Part shown: piece by piece, positions 1-6,341 of the stretch | Position numbering within the stretch: position 1 is the stretch's first letter | Layout: every line of letters begins with the position of its first letter | Source: Methylococcaceae bacterium | GTDB taxonomy: Bacteria; Pseudomonadota; Gammaproteobacteria; Methylococcales; Methylomonadaceae | DNA: 7,558 nt | Assembly: GCA_013140465.1 (NCBI GenBank) | Contig: JABFST010000356.1 | Span: forward strand, 1-7,558 | Direction of reading: 5' to 3' | Program-made: the position numbers and the translations under genes | The notes under the pieces: model-generated | What the model saw: only the letters and a program-made list of their open reading frames with translations | The model's database searches: none | What the model was told of the DNA's origin: nothing

Positions 1-101
1 TGTCCTGATATGGAAACTGCCAACTGGAGAGCCGTGTGCGGGAGAACCGCACGCACGGTTCGGAGGGAGGGGAGAGTCGAGGGGCTCTTCTCTACCCCTA
101 T
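1..101 (+). mobile_element. Group II intron, 3' end (5' part outside window)
   Basis: This is the last part of a bacterial group II intron, a self-splicing retroelement, read on the plus strand. Bases 29-61 form the conserved domain V hairpin and 62-101 form domain VI. The intron ends at about base 101 with ...CCCCTAT, a common 3' end for bacterial group II introns. Bases 1-28 would be the tail of domain IV and the linker to domain V. The reverse transcriptase/maturase, if present, would be encoded upstream, outside the window, so I cannot say whether the element is intact or mobile. It points towards the polysaccharide operon and stops about 200 bases short of that operon's terminator. The intron class cannot be fixed from this fragment. 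Confidence 0.88.
29..101 (+). ncRNA. Group II intron domains V and VI
   Basis: Domain V: GAGCCGTG (29-36) pairs with CACGGTTC (54-61), and TGCGG (37-41) pairs with CCGCA (47-51). A CG bulge at 52-53 and a GAGAA loop complete the catalytic fold. The AGC catalytic triad is at 30-32. The loop is five bases, against the usual GNRA tetraloop. Domain VI: GGGGAGAG (69-76) pairs with CTCT plus CCCC (90-93 and 95-98), leaving A94 bulged seven bases from the 3' end. This is the expected position of the branch-point adenosine that forms the lariat. An inner GAG/CTC stem (79-81 with 85-87) caps the hairpin. Confidence 0.88.
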
Positions 102-103
102 AG

Positions 104-125
104 TCACATGGATGTGAATGTTCAC
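104..125. repeat. Two overlapping palindromes next to the intron 3' end
   Basis: TCACATGGATGTGA (104-117) is an inverted repeat with six-base arms and a two-base centre. GTGAATGTTCAC (114-125) is a second one with five-base arms. They share GTGA (114-117), so only one hairpin could form at a time. They begin two bases after the intron end, in the 3' exon. They could belong to the intron's original target site or be a weak regulatory or repeat site. No function can be assigned. Confidence 0.4.
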
Positions 126-209
126 TAAGACGGAAATGCTAAATCAAGTACTTACAGCTTACCGTAGCAACCGTCCGTGGCACTGGATTCGCTATGCGCT
201 CTAACGAGT

Positions 210-225
210 CCGGCATCCATGCCGG
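210..225. repeat. GC-rich REP-like inverted repeat
   Basis: CCGGCATCCATGCCGG has seven-base arms (210-216 and 219-225) around CC. It is followed by AATGACGGGCT and preceded by CACTGGATTCG at 181-191. Hairpins of the form 'CTGGATTC...CCGGCATCCATGCCGGAATGACGG' are familiar as short dispersed intergenic repeats in proteobacterial genomes. I recognise this from general experience and could not search for other copies. No T-run follows, so it is not a typical intrinsic terminator. Confidence 0.5.
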
Positions 226-300
226 AATGACGGGCTAATGAATTGTGTAGATACTTATGCTTGAAAAAGAGGGGGACTGAATGCTTACGCCGCCACAACG

Positions 301-339
301 AAAAAAGGCGGGTAACTGGTTAAGTTACCCGCCTTTTTT
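301..339 (-). terminator. Intrinsic terminator of the polysaccharide operon (bidirectional)
   Basis: GGCGGGTAAC (307-316) and GTTACCCGCC (324-333) form a perfect ten-base-pair stem with a seven-base loop. Six A's precede it (301-306) and six T's follow it (334-339). Read on the minus strand, the hairpin ends in TTTTTT and starts 40 bases after the stop codon of the last gene at 380. That is the right place for a Rho-independent terminator of the operon. The matching T-run on the plus strand means it could also stop transcription coming from the intron side. Confidence 0.9.
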
Positions 340-379
340 GGATGAAAGCACAAGCTTGTTACAGTCCTGATTGCTTAGT

Positions 380-1102
380 TTATAAGCCCTTTCCTTGCAA
401 AATAACCTTGATGCCTTTGAAAATAATCGACAAATCTAACCATAACAGCCCTAAGGGCGAAAGCTTAATGTATCTGTCAATATATTCATATTCATAAACA
501 GGTTTACCCATTTCAGGTGTACCTTTATTAATATGCCCTAGACCCAGCAAGCCGCCTTTTATCAAAAAGCGCGTCACATTACCTTGAGCCAAATCCCGTT
601 CATAATGCAGCACAGATAAAGGGCGTGGGCCGACCACACTCATATCGCCGCGTAAAATATTATAAAACTGGGGCAGTTCGTCCAAGTAGAATTTTTTGAC
701 AAAGCCGCCAACATGGGTACGGCTTTCTGGCGACCATTCCGCAGAATAAGCAATCCAATCACCGCGTTTAGCACCTTCGGGTTCTATAAAAGAGGTTTTA
801 ATCAGGCGAATTTTGTATTTAGGAAACACTTTCCCGCCGCTGACCGCGTTATAACTAAAAAACATAGGGCCTTTATTGGCAGGAATTAATATCCCTTCAA
901 TCACATACGCTATCTTCAATAACAATAAAATAGGCGATGCCGCCAACAACAAAAGCCCAGCTGCTAACTTATCAAACAATAATTTAGGAAACTTATCTTT
1001 TAAGGGTTGTTTAAGAGCAAATATGTGCTGGTAACGCTCTTTGATCTCTTGGCTAGGCGGTTGGTAGGGAAATGCTTCTTTGGGTTCTACTCGGGCATTC
1101 AT
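380..1102 (-). CDS. Sugar transferase, undecaprenyl-phosphate phosphoglycosyl transferase (Bac_transf family)
   Basis: Seen: about 240 residues. KLLFDK (40-45) leads into a hydrophobic segment (about 46-67) containing AASP. FYLDELPQFYNILRGD (138-153) is followed by SVVGPRPL (155-162). Known: these are hallmarks of monotopic phosphoglycosyl transferases (WcaJ catalytic domain, PglC). The Ser-Pro break makes a re-entrant membrane helix, and the Asp-Glu pair of LDELPQ is catalytic. They move a sugar 1-phosphate from a UDP-sugar to undecaprenyl phosphate at the inner membrane. Inferred: this enzyme starts repeat-unit synthesis; the sugar is unknown. There is no multi-helix WcaJ N-terminus, only a hydrophilic leader of about 40 residues. 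The usual KFRTM-like motif reads YKIRLIK (residues 96-102). Start: ATG at 1102 has GGAG at 1114-1117 and avoids overlap. ATG at 1225 (281 residues) would overlap the preceding gene by 77 bases with no good ribosome site. Last gene before the terminator. Confidence 0.85.
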   Translation of the reverse strand: MNARVEPKEAFPYQPPSQEIKERYQHIFALKQPLKDKFPKLLFDKLAAGLLLLAASPILLLLKIAYVIEGILIPANKGPMFFSYNAVSGGKVFPKYKIRLIKTSFIEPEGAKRGDWIAYSAEWSPESRTHVGGFVKKFYLDELPQFYNILRGDMSVVGPRPLSVLHYERDLAQGNVTRFLIKGGLLGLGHINKGTPEMGKPVYEYEYIDRYIKLSPLGLLWLDLSIIFKGIKVILQGKGL

Positions 1103-1113
1103 ATTTAAAATAA

Positions 1114-1117
1114 CTCC
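1114..1117 (-). promoter_or_regulatory. Ribosome binding site deciding the sugar transferase start
   Basis: GGAG on the minus strand lies 11 bases before the ATG at 1102, in the 46-base gap after the glycosidase stop codon at 1149-1151. It favours the 240-residue start over the upstream ATG at 1225, which has no comparable site. The spacing is slightly long. Confidence 0.5.
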
Positions 1118-1148
1118 ATAAATGTGGTTATAGATTTTGATTAGGTTA

Positions 1149-2426
1149 TCATCTACCGATGATGAGCATTGGCGCTTGTGTAAGGGTGATAGGGCTTCCT
1201 GGTTTGGTAGAATGATGTTGTCCATCCAAGGTTTGATAACTGGATATGTGCCATGTATGTGGTGTAATCCACATAAGGTCTTTGCCTGTTGTCCATGCTA
1301 AGCGTTTATGAATGCCTTTTGCATCAAATAGGTCGCACGTCCACATAGTTTGCTTCTGTGTACAATTTTGTAGAACGCTACCAACTAACCAGGCATAAAC
1401 CTGTTGATAGGCATGGGCAGCTGGCTTAAATTTTTTGCTATGTAACTCAATCAGCCCCATTGTTCCGTTATCCCAAGCGTACCAATAGAAGCGTTCAATG
1501 CCCGCCGATTTACCAAGGATCAGTGCACGCGCCACAAAGTTTTCAGCATCAGAGGAAAGCAATCTTTTCCAGCCCTTGACTGCCCCTGTTTCTGGTGTTC
1601 CATCCTTGTTGGCTATCCACCAGCCAGACTCGGTATTCCATAATGGCTTACCACTTAAGCCATATTTGCCAGTTAAAGTTTTAACTTTATATACCAAACT
1701 GAGCATCGCTTCTGGTTCTTTATCAGCCACATAAAAATGATAGGCGACAACATCAGCATACTTATGTCCTCCTTCTTTAAAATATTGCTCCAACCAAGGC
1801 AGGGCGTGGCTATTGTCACCCGCTACAGACGGTGAAATAAAAACAATTGTCGGATCAATTTCTTTTAATGTGATGTAAGCGACCCTTGCCAATTCGACCA
1901 ACTGTTTTTGTTTGCCCGAATAGAAACCAGGGCTGCTCACTTCATTCCATAATTCGTAATGATGGATCTGGCCTTTATAGCGTGTTGCCACAGTACGCAC
2001 ATAGTTACGCCAATTGTCAACATCTTGGGGTTCGGCAGCATTGCCTAGGCCGTAGGACGATTTTTCATTAGGTCGGGCAGAAGCCCACCGAGGCGACAAT
2101 CCAAGCGGTAAAAGAATTTCGACCTTATGTGTTCGAGCCATTTCGACATATTGGTCGAGCTTAGAAAAATCCCATTCACCTTTTTTGGGTTCAAGGTAAG
2201 ACCAATTGACGTATGCATCCCATAACCGCCAAGTTCCAAATTTTAAATTAGGCCAAGGTGTTTTGACGGTCGGATGGGCAAGATGATGAATATGCAAGCC
2301 AAAGTAATTACTCTCAACCGATTGTTGCCCAGAAGATAATTTAATAGTATTGGAGTTTGCATTTGCAATTTGAAAAACTATTAAAATAATTAACCCTAAG
2401 ACGAGCCATCGAATTTTTGTGGGCAT
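1149..2426 (-). CDS. Secreted GH39-like (PslG-like) glycoside hydrolase
   Basis: Seen: 425 residues. A short basic start and hydrophobic core (7-20) end in an Ala-rich site (about ANA, 21-23), giving a signal peptide or membrane anchor. The rest reads as a (beta/alpha)8 barrel. YELWNE (157-162) places the acid/base Glu at 162. AYHFY (228-232) and WNTESGWW (263-270) follow, with the nucleophile Glu at 266. Known: two Glu after strands 4 and 7 mark clan GH-A retaining glycosidases. GH39 PslG of Pseudomonas aeruginosa has this plan and sits in the psl exopolysaccharide operon. Inferred: it cuts or trims the locus polymer in the periplasm or outside. The substrate is unknown, and other clan A families cannot be excluded. 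The last 80 residues probably form a small beta domain; Cys355 and Cys364 could form a disulfide. Its start has no good ribosome site (AAGG is 17 bases away). It lies 27 bases after the upstream gene. Confidence 0.82.
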   Translation of the reverse strand: MPTKIRWLVLGLIILIVFQIANANSNTIKLSSGQQSVESNYFGLHIHHLAHPTVKTPWPNLKFGTWRLWDAYVNWSYLEPKKGEWDFSKLDQYVEMARTHKVEILLPLGLSPRWASARPNEKSSYGLGNAAEPQDVDNWRNYVRTVATRYKGQIHHYELWNEVSSPGFYSGKQKQLVELARVAYITLKEIDPTIVFISPSVAGDNSHALPWLEQYFKEGGHKYADVVAYHFYVADKEPEAMLSLVYKVKTLTGKYGLSGKPLWNTESGWWIANKDGTPETGAVKGWKRLLSSDAENFVARALILGKSAGIERFYWYAWDNGTMGLIELHSKKFKPAAHAYQQVYAWLVGSVLQNCTQKQTMWTCDLFDAKGIHKRLAWTTGKDLMWITPHTWHISSYQTLDGQHHSTKPGSPITLTQAPMLIIGR

Positions 2427-2453
2427 TTAAATTAAATACTTAACCTTAAAAAA

Positions 2454-3209
2454 CTACTGAATACCAAAAATTAACTGCTTTGTGGCTAAAACAATAAACA
2501 ACGTATTAGTTACTAAGTAACGTTTCCACAACCGCCTGGGTTCTGATAGCAAACGATAAAGCCATTCAAATCCAGAGTTTTGCATCCATTTAGGTGCGCG
2601 TTTAATAGTATCTGCATGATAATCAAATGCCGCTCCGACACCAATCATGACAGCATTAATACGCCCACGATGTGCCGCCATCCATAACTCTTGTTTAGGG
2701 CATCCCAAGCTAACAAACACTACACTTGCGCCGGAAGCATTAATATGATTAACAATACAGTCATCTTCTTCAGGTGTAAGCGCATGAAAAGGTGGTGAAA
2801 TTGTGCCGGCAATTTTTAAATTGGGAAAGTTATCCAATAGTTTTAGTTTTAATTTAGAAAGCGTAACCTCAGTATTGCCATAGAAAAATACCGACTCGGT
2901 TCGGGATTGTACCTGATCGCAATAACGCCACATTAAATCTGGCCCGTTAATACGCTGCTGTCCTCTGTGCCCTAAGTGGCGTAACATCCATGCTACTGGC
3001 GCACCATCAGGTGTTACCATATCAGCCTCAAAGACAACACGCCCAAATTCAGCATCTTGAGTGGCTGTCACTACTGAATGCACATTACAAATGCACACAT
3101 AACGGCTTTCATTCCGTGATGCCCAGATATTCAATTTATCCAGTGCATTTTCCCAACTAATGGGGTCAATAGGTATGCCGATAACTTTTTTTGTTAGTCG
3201 TATAACCAT
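2454..3209 (-). CDS. WecG/TagA/CpsF family glycosyltransferase
   Basis: Seen: 251 residues with the family motifs in order: CNVHS (41-45), TPDG (66-69), GPDL (89-92), FFYGN (108-112), GCPKQE (169-174), GVGAAFDYHAD (190-200), RAPKWM (204-209) and RLLSEPRRLWKRY (219-231). Known: these GT26 enzymes transfer a sugar, ManNAc(A) in TagA and WecG, from a UDP-sugar to undecaprenyl-pyrophosphate-linked GlcNAc. The Asp of TPDG is in the region of the proposed catalytic base, and the basic C-terminus helps membrane contact. Inferred: it adds the second sugar after the phosphotransferase encoded two genes downstream; the sugar is not fixed by sequence. Start: ATG at 3209 has a near-ideal AAGGAG six bases upstream. 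An ATG at 3248 would add 13 residues, overlap the previous gene by 11 bases and lacks such a site. Length is normal and nothing looks broken. Confidence 0.92.
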   Translation of the reverse strand: MVIRLTKKVIGIPIDPISWENALDKLNIWASRNESRYVCICNVHSVVTATQDAEFGRVVFEADMVTPDGAPVAWMLRHLGHRGQQRINGPDLMWRYCDQVQSRTESVFFYGNTEVTLSKLKLKLLDNFPNLKIAGTISPPFHALTPEEDDCIVNHINASGASVVFVSLGCPKQELWMAAHRGRINAVMIGVGAAFDYHADTIKRAPKWMQNSGFEWLYRLLSEPRRLWKRYLVTNTLFIVLATKQLIFGIQ

Positions 3210-3215
3210 TGGTAA

Positions 3216-3221
3216 CTCCTT
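3216..3221 (-). promoter_or_regulatory. Strong ribosome binding site deciding the WecG/TagA gene start
   Basis: AAGGAG on the minus strand lies six bases before the ATG at 3209. It is the strongest Shine-Dalgarno match in the window. It shows that translation most likely starts here rather than at the in-frame ATG at 3248, which overlaps the preceding epimerase gene. Confidence 0.8.
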
Positions 3222-3237
3222 AATACTTTTGCGTGAT

Positions 3238-4161
3238 TCATAATTCATTAATCCATTGCCACGTCTTGGCTACTCCTTCCATTAGCGATAATTCTGGTTG
3301 CCAGTTTAATTCATTTTTAGCTTTTGAAACGTCTAACACTACGCTGGGTAAATCATATGCACGTCCTTGTTTATAGATGGGGTCGATCCCCCTATTTGAG
3401 GCGAGGCTCAAAACATCAAGAACATCACGAATTGAGTGGCCTATACCACTACCAGCATTTAAAATACCACAATAATTAGATGTTGAGGCTAAAATACACA
3501 ATTTTATAAGATCTGAAATATGGATGAAATCGCGTATAATTGAGCCATCACCCCATATTTCAATAGTTTCGTCGGTTTTAATTTTTTTTAGGAATGTTCC
3601 AATTACACCCTGTACTCCAGCGTGTCCCTGTCTTTCACCATAAGGATTTGATGCGCGCAATACAATAGGTTGAATTCCGTAAAGCGACTTATACATGAAT
3701 AAATAATTCTCAATAGCAACTTTAATAACACCATAAGAACAAATCGGTTTTAGAGGATGTGTCTCTGGTATGGGAACAATATTTGGTATGCCATAAACCG
3801 TGCCTCCTGATGATAAATAAACAATGCGAGAGATGCCTTTTTGCACCATTAGTTGTAATAGCTTTACGGTATTGATCAAGTTGCCTTGTATATCTGCCAC
3901 AGGATCAAGATTAGATGTAGATGGCACAGTTGTGCTAACCAAGTGATAAACAATATCTACCCCTTCTAATGCCTCAGCTAAGGAAGGACCGTCCCCAAAA
4001 TCACCCAAACGATAATCGACATCTACCAACGGTGTTCTATATAGCTCTGGGCCACGATCGAACACTCTAACTTTGTAACCTGCCAGTACTAAACTATCAA
4101 CTAAATGTGATCCTATAAATCCATTGCCGCCAATAACAAGCACCTTCATAATTGCATTCAT
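3238..4161 (-). CDS. NAD-dependent epimerase/dehydratase (GalE-like extended SDR)
   Basis: Seen: 307 residues from ATG 4161. The N-terminal MKVLVIGGNGFIGSH gives the GxxGxxG dinucleotide site (Gly11, Gly14, Gly17). An Asp ends the second beta strand (VFDRG, Asp35), which favours NAD over NADP. LSSGGTVYG (116-124) and YGVIK (Tyr143, Lys147) supply the catalytic Ser and YxxxK. NPYGERQ and RDFIHISD are substrate-domain motifs typical of UDP-glucose 4-epimerase relatives. Known: such enzymes epimerise, dehydrate or reduce nucleotide sugars. Inferred: it makes a precursor sugar for this polymer; the substrate cannot be read from sequence. Start: ATG 4161 overlaps the upstream gene's TGA as ATGA, which suggests translational coupling. 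A TTG at 4176 and a later ATG at 4149 are less likely. Length is close to the family's 310-340. Confidence 0.88.
   Translation of the reverse strand: MNAIMKVLVIGGNGFIGSHLVDSLVLAGYKVRVFDRGPELYRTPLVDVDYRLGDFGDGPSLAEALEGVDIVYHLVSTTVPSTSNLDPVADIQGNLINTVKLLQLMVQKGISRIVYLSSGGTVYGIPNIVPIPETHPLKPICSYGVIKVAIENYLFMYKSLYGIQPIVLRASNPYGERQGHAGVQGVIGTFLKKIKTDETIEIWGDGSIIRDFIHISDLIKLCILASTSNYCGILNAGSGIGHSIRDVLDVLSLASNRGIDPIYKQGRAYDLPSVVLDVSKAKNELNWQPELSLMEGVAKTWQWINEL
4158..4161 (-). promoter_or_regulatory. ATGA stop/start overlap coupling the two SDR genes
   Basis: On the minus strand the four bases ATGA hold both the start ATG of the GalE-like gene and the TGA stop of the preceding SDR gene. The new start has only a weak upstream purine run (GGAAAAA, about 10 bases away). 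Re-initiation by ribosomes that finish the first gene is therefore the likely way it is translated. Confidence 0.6.
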
Positions 4162-5168
4162 GACTTGTTTTTCCAATACTCAAAAATTTCTTTACCTTCC
4201 GTTTGTATCCAAGAAATAGTTTCTTTTACGTTTTCTTCTAAGCTTGGATGTGACACACCAAATTCGGTAACAGTTATATCAGTTGGTGCGATATAATCTT
4301 CAATCATGTTTTTAAAGCGGGCAGTATATAATGGTGTTGGAATGCCTATTTTTAAAAGCAAGTCGCCTACTAATGCCGGTATTGTAAATAAATATCCAGG
4401 AGCTCTCAATATTGTTTTACCTCTTAGGTTTCTCGAAATGGCATTTAGCCAAACATAAGAATCAATAGGTTCGTCTCCCAAATAAAATGTTTTTTTGTCA
4501 ACTTTAGCACTATCAGATTCTAGTATCTGTAATATCTGATAAGCAACATTTTTTACATATCCATAGGTTCTTATAACTTTATGTTGGCATGGATGGACAT
4601 AAAGGCCTTTATCAATAATACGCCATAACTCTTGAGGGTAACGAAGATGCCATGGCCCCCAAATATTTGCTGGTCTTACAATAGTCCAACTGCAACGTAA
4701 GTTTGACGCACGTGTCAATTGTTCTGTAATGACCTTGCTTTGACCATATATGGTATATGGTCTATATTCGGTATCATTGGGTGGCAGAGGAATATCATCT
4801 GACTTATATACATATTGGGTCGAAGTGATAACAACCAGTCTTAGAAAGTCAATATTCTCTAAACAACTGATTAGATTTTCAGTGCCTTTTGTGTTGTCTA
4901 TATAGTCATCCAGTACGTCGCTCAAAGTGTCAGTGCGTGCAGCCAAGTGAATTACTACAGTTGGTTTAAAAGTATATAGGGCATTTTCTATGTCAGATTT
5001 TGATAGTAGATTACCGTGATGCCAAAATTGTTCATGTGAATTTTTGTGTGGTTTGGATTTATCAAAATTTAAAAGTATGTAGTTTTTATCTAGTAATAAA
5101 TCAATTAAATTTGTTCCAATAAATCCAGATCCACCTGTAATTAAAATTTTATCGTTGTTTATAAACAT
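4158..5168 (-). CDS. NAD(P)-dependent nucleotide-sugar epimerase/dehydratase (extended SDR)
   Basis: Seen: 336 residues. KILITGGSGFIGTN (7-20) carries GxxGxxG (Gly12, Gly15, Gly18). NFDKS (34-38) ends beta strand 2 with an Asp. HLAARTD (74-80) is the classic beta-4 motif, ITSTQYVY (114-121) holds the catalytic Ser/Thr, and YGQSK (Tyr141, Lys145) is YxxxK. RPANIWGP (165-172) matches the substrate-domain motif 'RxxNxYGP'. Known: extended SDR fold acting on nucleotide sugars. Inferred: it prepares an activated sugar or reduces a keto-sugar for the polymer. It is clearly different from the neighbouring GalE-like enzyme, so the pair is not a recent duplication. The C-terminal 80 residues diverge from GalE/RfbB and give no clue to the reaction. 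The stretch is AT-rich. ATG 5168 begins five bases after the upstream stop, with only a weak ribosome site. Confidence 0.85.
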   Translation of the reverse strand: MFINNDKILITGGSGFIGTNLIDLLLDKNYILLNFDKSKPHKNSHEQFWHHGNLLSKSDIENALYTFKPTVVIHLAARTDTLSDVLDDYIDNTKGTENLISCLENIDFLRLVVITSTQYVYKSDDIPLPPNDTEYRPYTIYGQSKVITEQLTRASNLRCSWTIVRPANIWGPWHLRYPQELWRIIDKGLYVHPCQHKVIRTYGYVKNVAYQILQILESDSAKVDKKTFYLGDEPIDSYVWLNAISRNLRGKTILRAPGYLFTIPALVGDLLLKIGIPTPLYTARFKNMIEDYIAPTDITVTEFGVSHPSLEENVKETISWIQTEGKEIFEYWKNKS

Positions 5169-5173
5169 ATTTT

Positions 5174-6337
5174 CTAAGCCATTATATCATTAATTACTTT
5201 CAACATATTCATGCTGTATTTATCTAAGGTGTAGTTCGCCATAAATCTATCTACACATGACTGTGAGAATTTTTCATAGTCATGTTTATTATCCATTAGG
5301 TATAAAATTCTATCTGCAATTTGTTCTGGAGATTTTGGGTCAACAAACATTCCAGAATCGATTGTAACCATATTTGGTATCATACGGTAATTAGTTACAA
5401 TTGGTACAGCACCATAAGCCATAGCTTCAAGCACTGAGACAGGTTGTCCTTCAAATTTGAAATAAGACGGCAATAAAAAAACATGTGATTTTAAAAACGC
5501 ATTAGCTTTTGCGTCACCCATTAAACCTTCATAGTAGGTAACGTGTTGTTCTAATTTATGCTCAATGATGTATTGATTAAAATCTGCCGCCGCTTCTAAT
5601 TCATTTGAATGCATTGTTGCATCAATAGAATGTTTAAAAGCACCAGCAAAAATACAGTGAACATTTTTATTCTGTTGGCGAACGAGAATTTGTACTGCTT
5701 TAAGTACATCCCAATATCCTTTGCTTTCAATCATGTAACTTAAAAAAATTAAGTTAAATGTGTTGCTTGTATTATAAGTTTTTCCTTTATTAGAGTTACG
5801 AAGGTTCTTTTCTGGTAGTCCATTAGTTATAGGTAATACCTTGCTTGTATAATTATCAATCATTGAAAACTGATTTTTAGTTAGTTCACCTTCAACAACA
5901 ATATAGTCTCCTTTATTGAAGGTATTTCTTACTAAATATTTCATGATTGGTGAAAGGCTAGTATAAAAGCTGTCAAAGTTTGACCCGAATTGTTGTAATA
6001 AAATTTTATACTTGAACAAAGCAGCAAGATTTATAAATACTAGATCACGCAGAAAGCCTGATTTTGTTTGGGCTGTAGTAATATAAAGAAGCCCACCCCT
6101 ACATATATAAAATGATTTTATTGACCCTATAATGATGGAAAAATATTCCAAAACGCGTTTTAATGAAAACTTACCTACTTGTATGTTGGTGTATTTGGAA
6201 GTCAAATCAATGACGTTGACATTAAAATTATTGGCTAGTAAAAAATCTATCAATGCGTCAAACATCATAGCTTGACCAGAAAATATGTTGAGTTTTTGAT
6301 TAGTTCTCAACCCTATAGCAAGAATAACTCTATTCAT
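5174..6337 (-). CDS. GT4-type (GT-B fold) glycosyltransferase
   Basis: Seen: 387 residues from ATG 6337. NRVILAIGL opens the N-terminal Rossmann domain. A short loop before FSGQAMMFDAL resembles the acceptor-side glycine loop of GT-B enzymes. The C-terminal domain begins near NLIFLSYMIESKGYWDVLKA, with Lys206 at the usual donor-phosphate position. FEGQPVSVLEAMAYGAVPIV holds the E-x7-E signature (Glu296, Glu304). Known: these are retaining transferases of the 'glycosyltransferase group 1' family that use nucleotide sugars at the cytoplasmic membrane face. Inferred: it adds one sugar of the repeat unit; donor and acceptor are unknown. The gene is the most AT-rich of the operon, suggesting a separate origin. 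A GTG at 6388 is also open in frame but would overlap the upstream gene by 47 bases and has no ribosome site, so I prefer the ATG four bases after that stop. Confidence 0.88.
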   Translation of the reverse strand: MNRVILAIGLRTNQKLNIFSGQAMMFDALIDFLLANNFNVNVIDLTSKYTNIQVGKFSLKRVLEYFSIIIGSIKSFYICRGGLLYITTAQTKSGFLRDLVFINLAALFKYKILLQQFGSNFDSFYTSLSPIMKYLVRNTFNKGDYIVVEGELTKNQFSMIDNYTSKVLPITNGLPEKNLRNSNKGKTYNTSNTFNLIFLSYMIESKGYWDVLKAVQILVRQQNKNVHCIFAGAFKHSIDATMHSNELEAAADFNQYIIEHKLEQHVTYYEGLMGDAKANAFLKSHVFLLPSYFKFEGQPVSVLEAMAYGAVPIVTNYRMIPNMVTIDSGMFVDPKSPEQIADRILYLMDNKHDYEKFSQSCVDRFMANYTLDKYSMNMLKVINDIMA

Positions 6338-6341
6338 AATA

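Larger units (their letters stand above)
102..300. other. Gene-less stretch between intron and operon terminator
   Basis: I see no supported gene, tRNA or other structured RNA here on either strand. The open frames are short and lack ribosome binding sites or recognisable products. The stretch holds two overlapping palindromes at 104-125 and a GC-rich hairpin at 210-225. A short G run (GAGGGGG) lies near 269-275. The 3' exon of the group II intron begins at about 102. It looks like accumulated mobile-element and repeat debris between two transcription units. Confidence 0.6.

Noticed and set aside
210..225. Possible second intrinsic terminator
   Set aside because: The stem is strong but no T-run follows on either strand, so a dispersed repeat is the better reading.
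102..300. tRNA, CRISPR array or attachment site in the flank
   Set aside because: No cloverleaf, no regularly spaced repeats and no direct repeat pair were found by eye.
281..370. Short plus-strand ATG frame running through the terminator
   Set aside because: It reads through the perfect hairpin at 307-333 and has no product or context. The terminator explains the sequence better.
1498..1734. Plus-strand open frame of 78 codons
   Set aside because: It lies wholly inside the glycosidase gene on the other strand, has no recognisable domain and no ribosome site. It is a shadow of the real reading frame.
1886..2239. Short open frames on both strands (1886-2071 plus, 2045-2239 minus)
   Set aside because: Both overlap the conserved barrel of the glycosidase and encode no family motif. 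The minus-strand one is simply another frame of the same gene.
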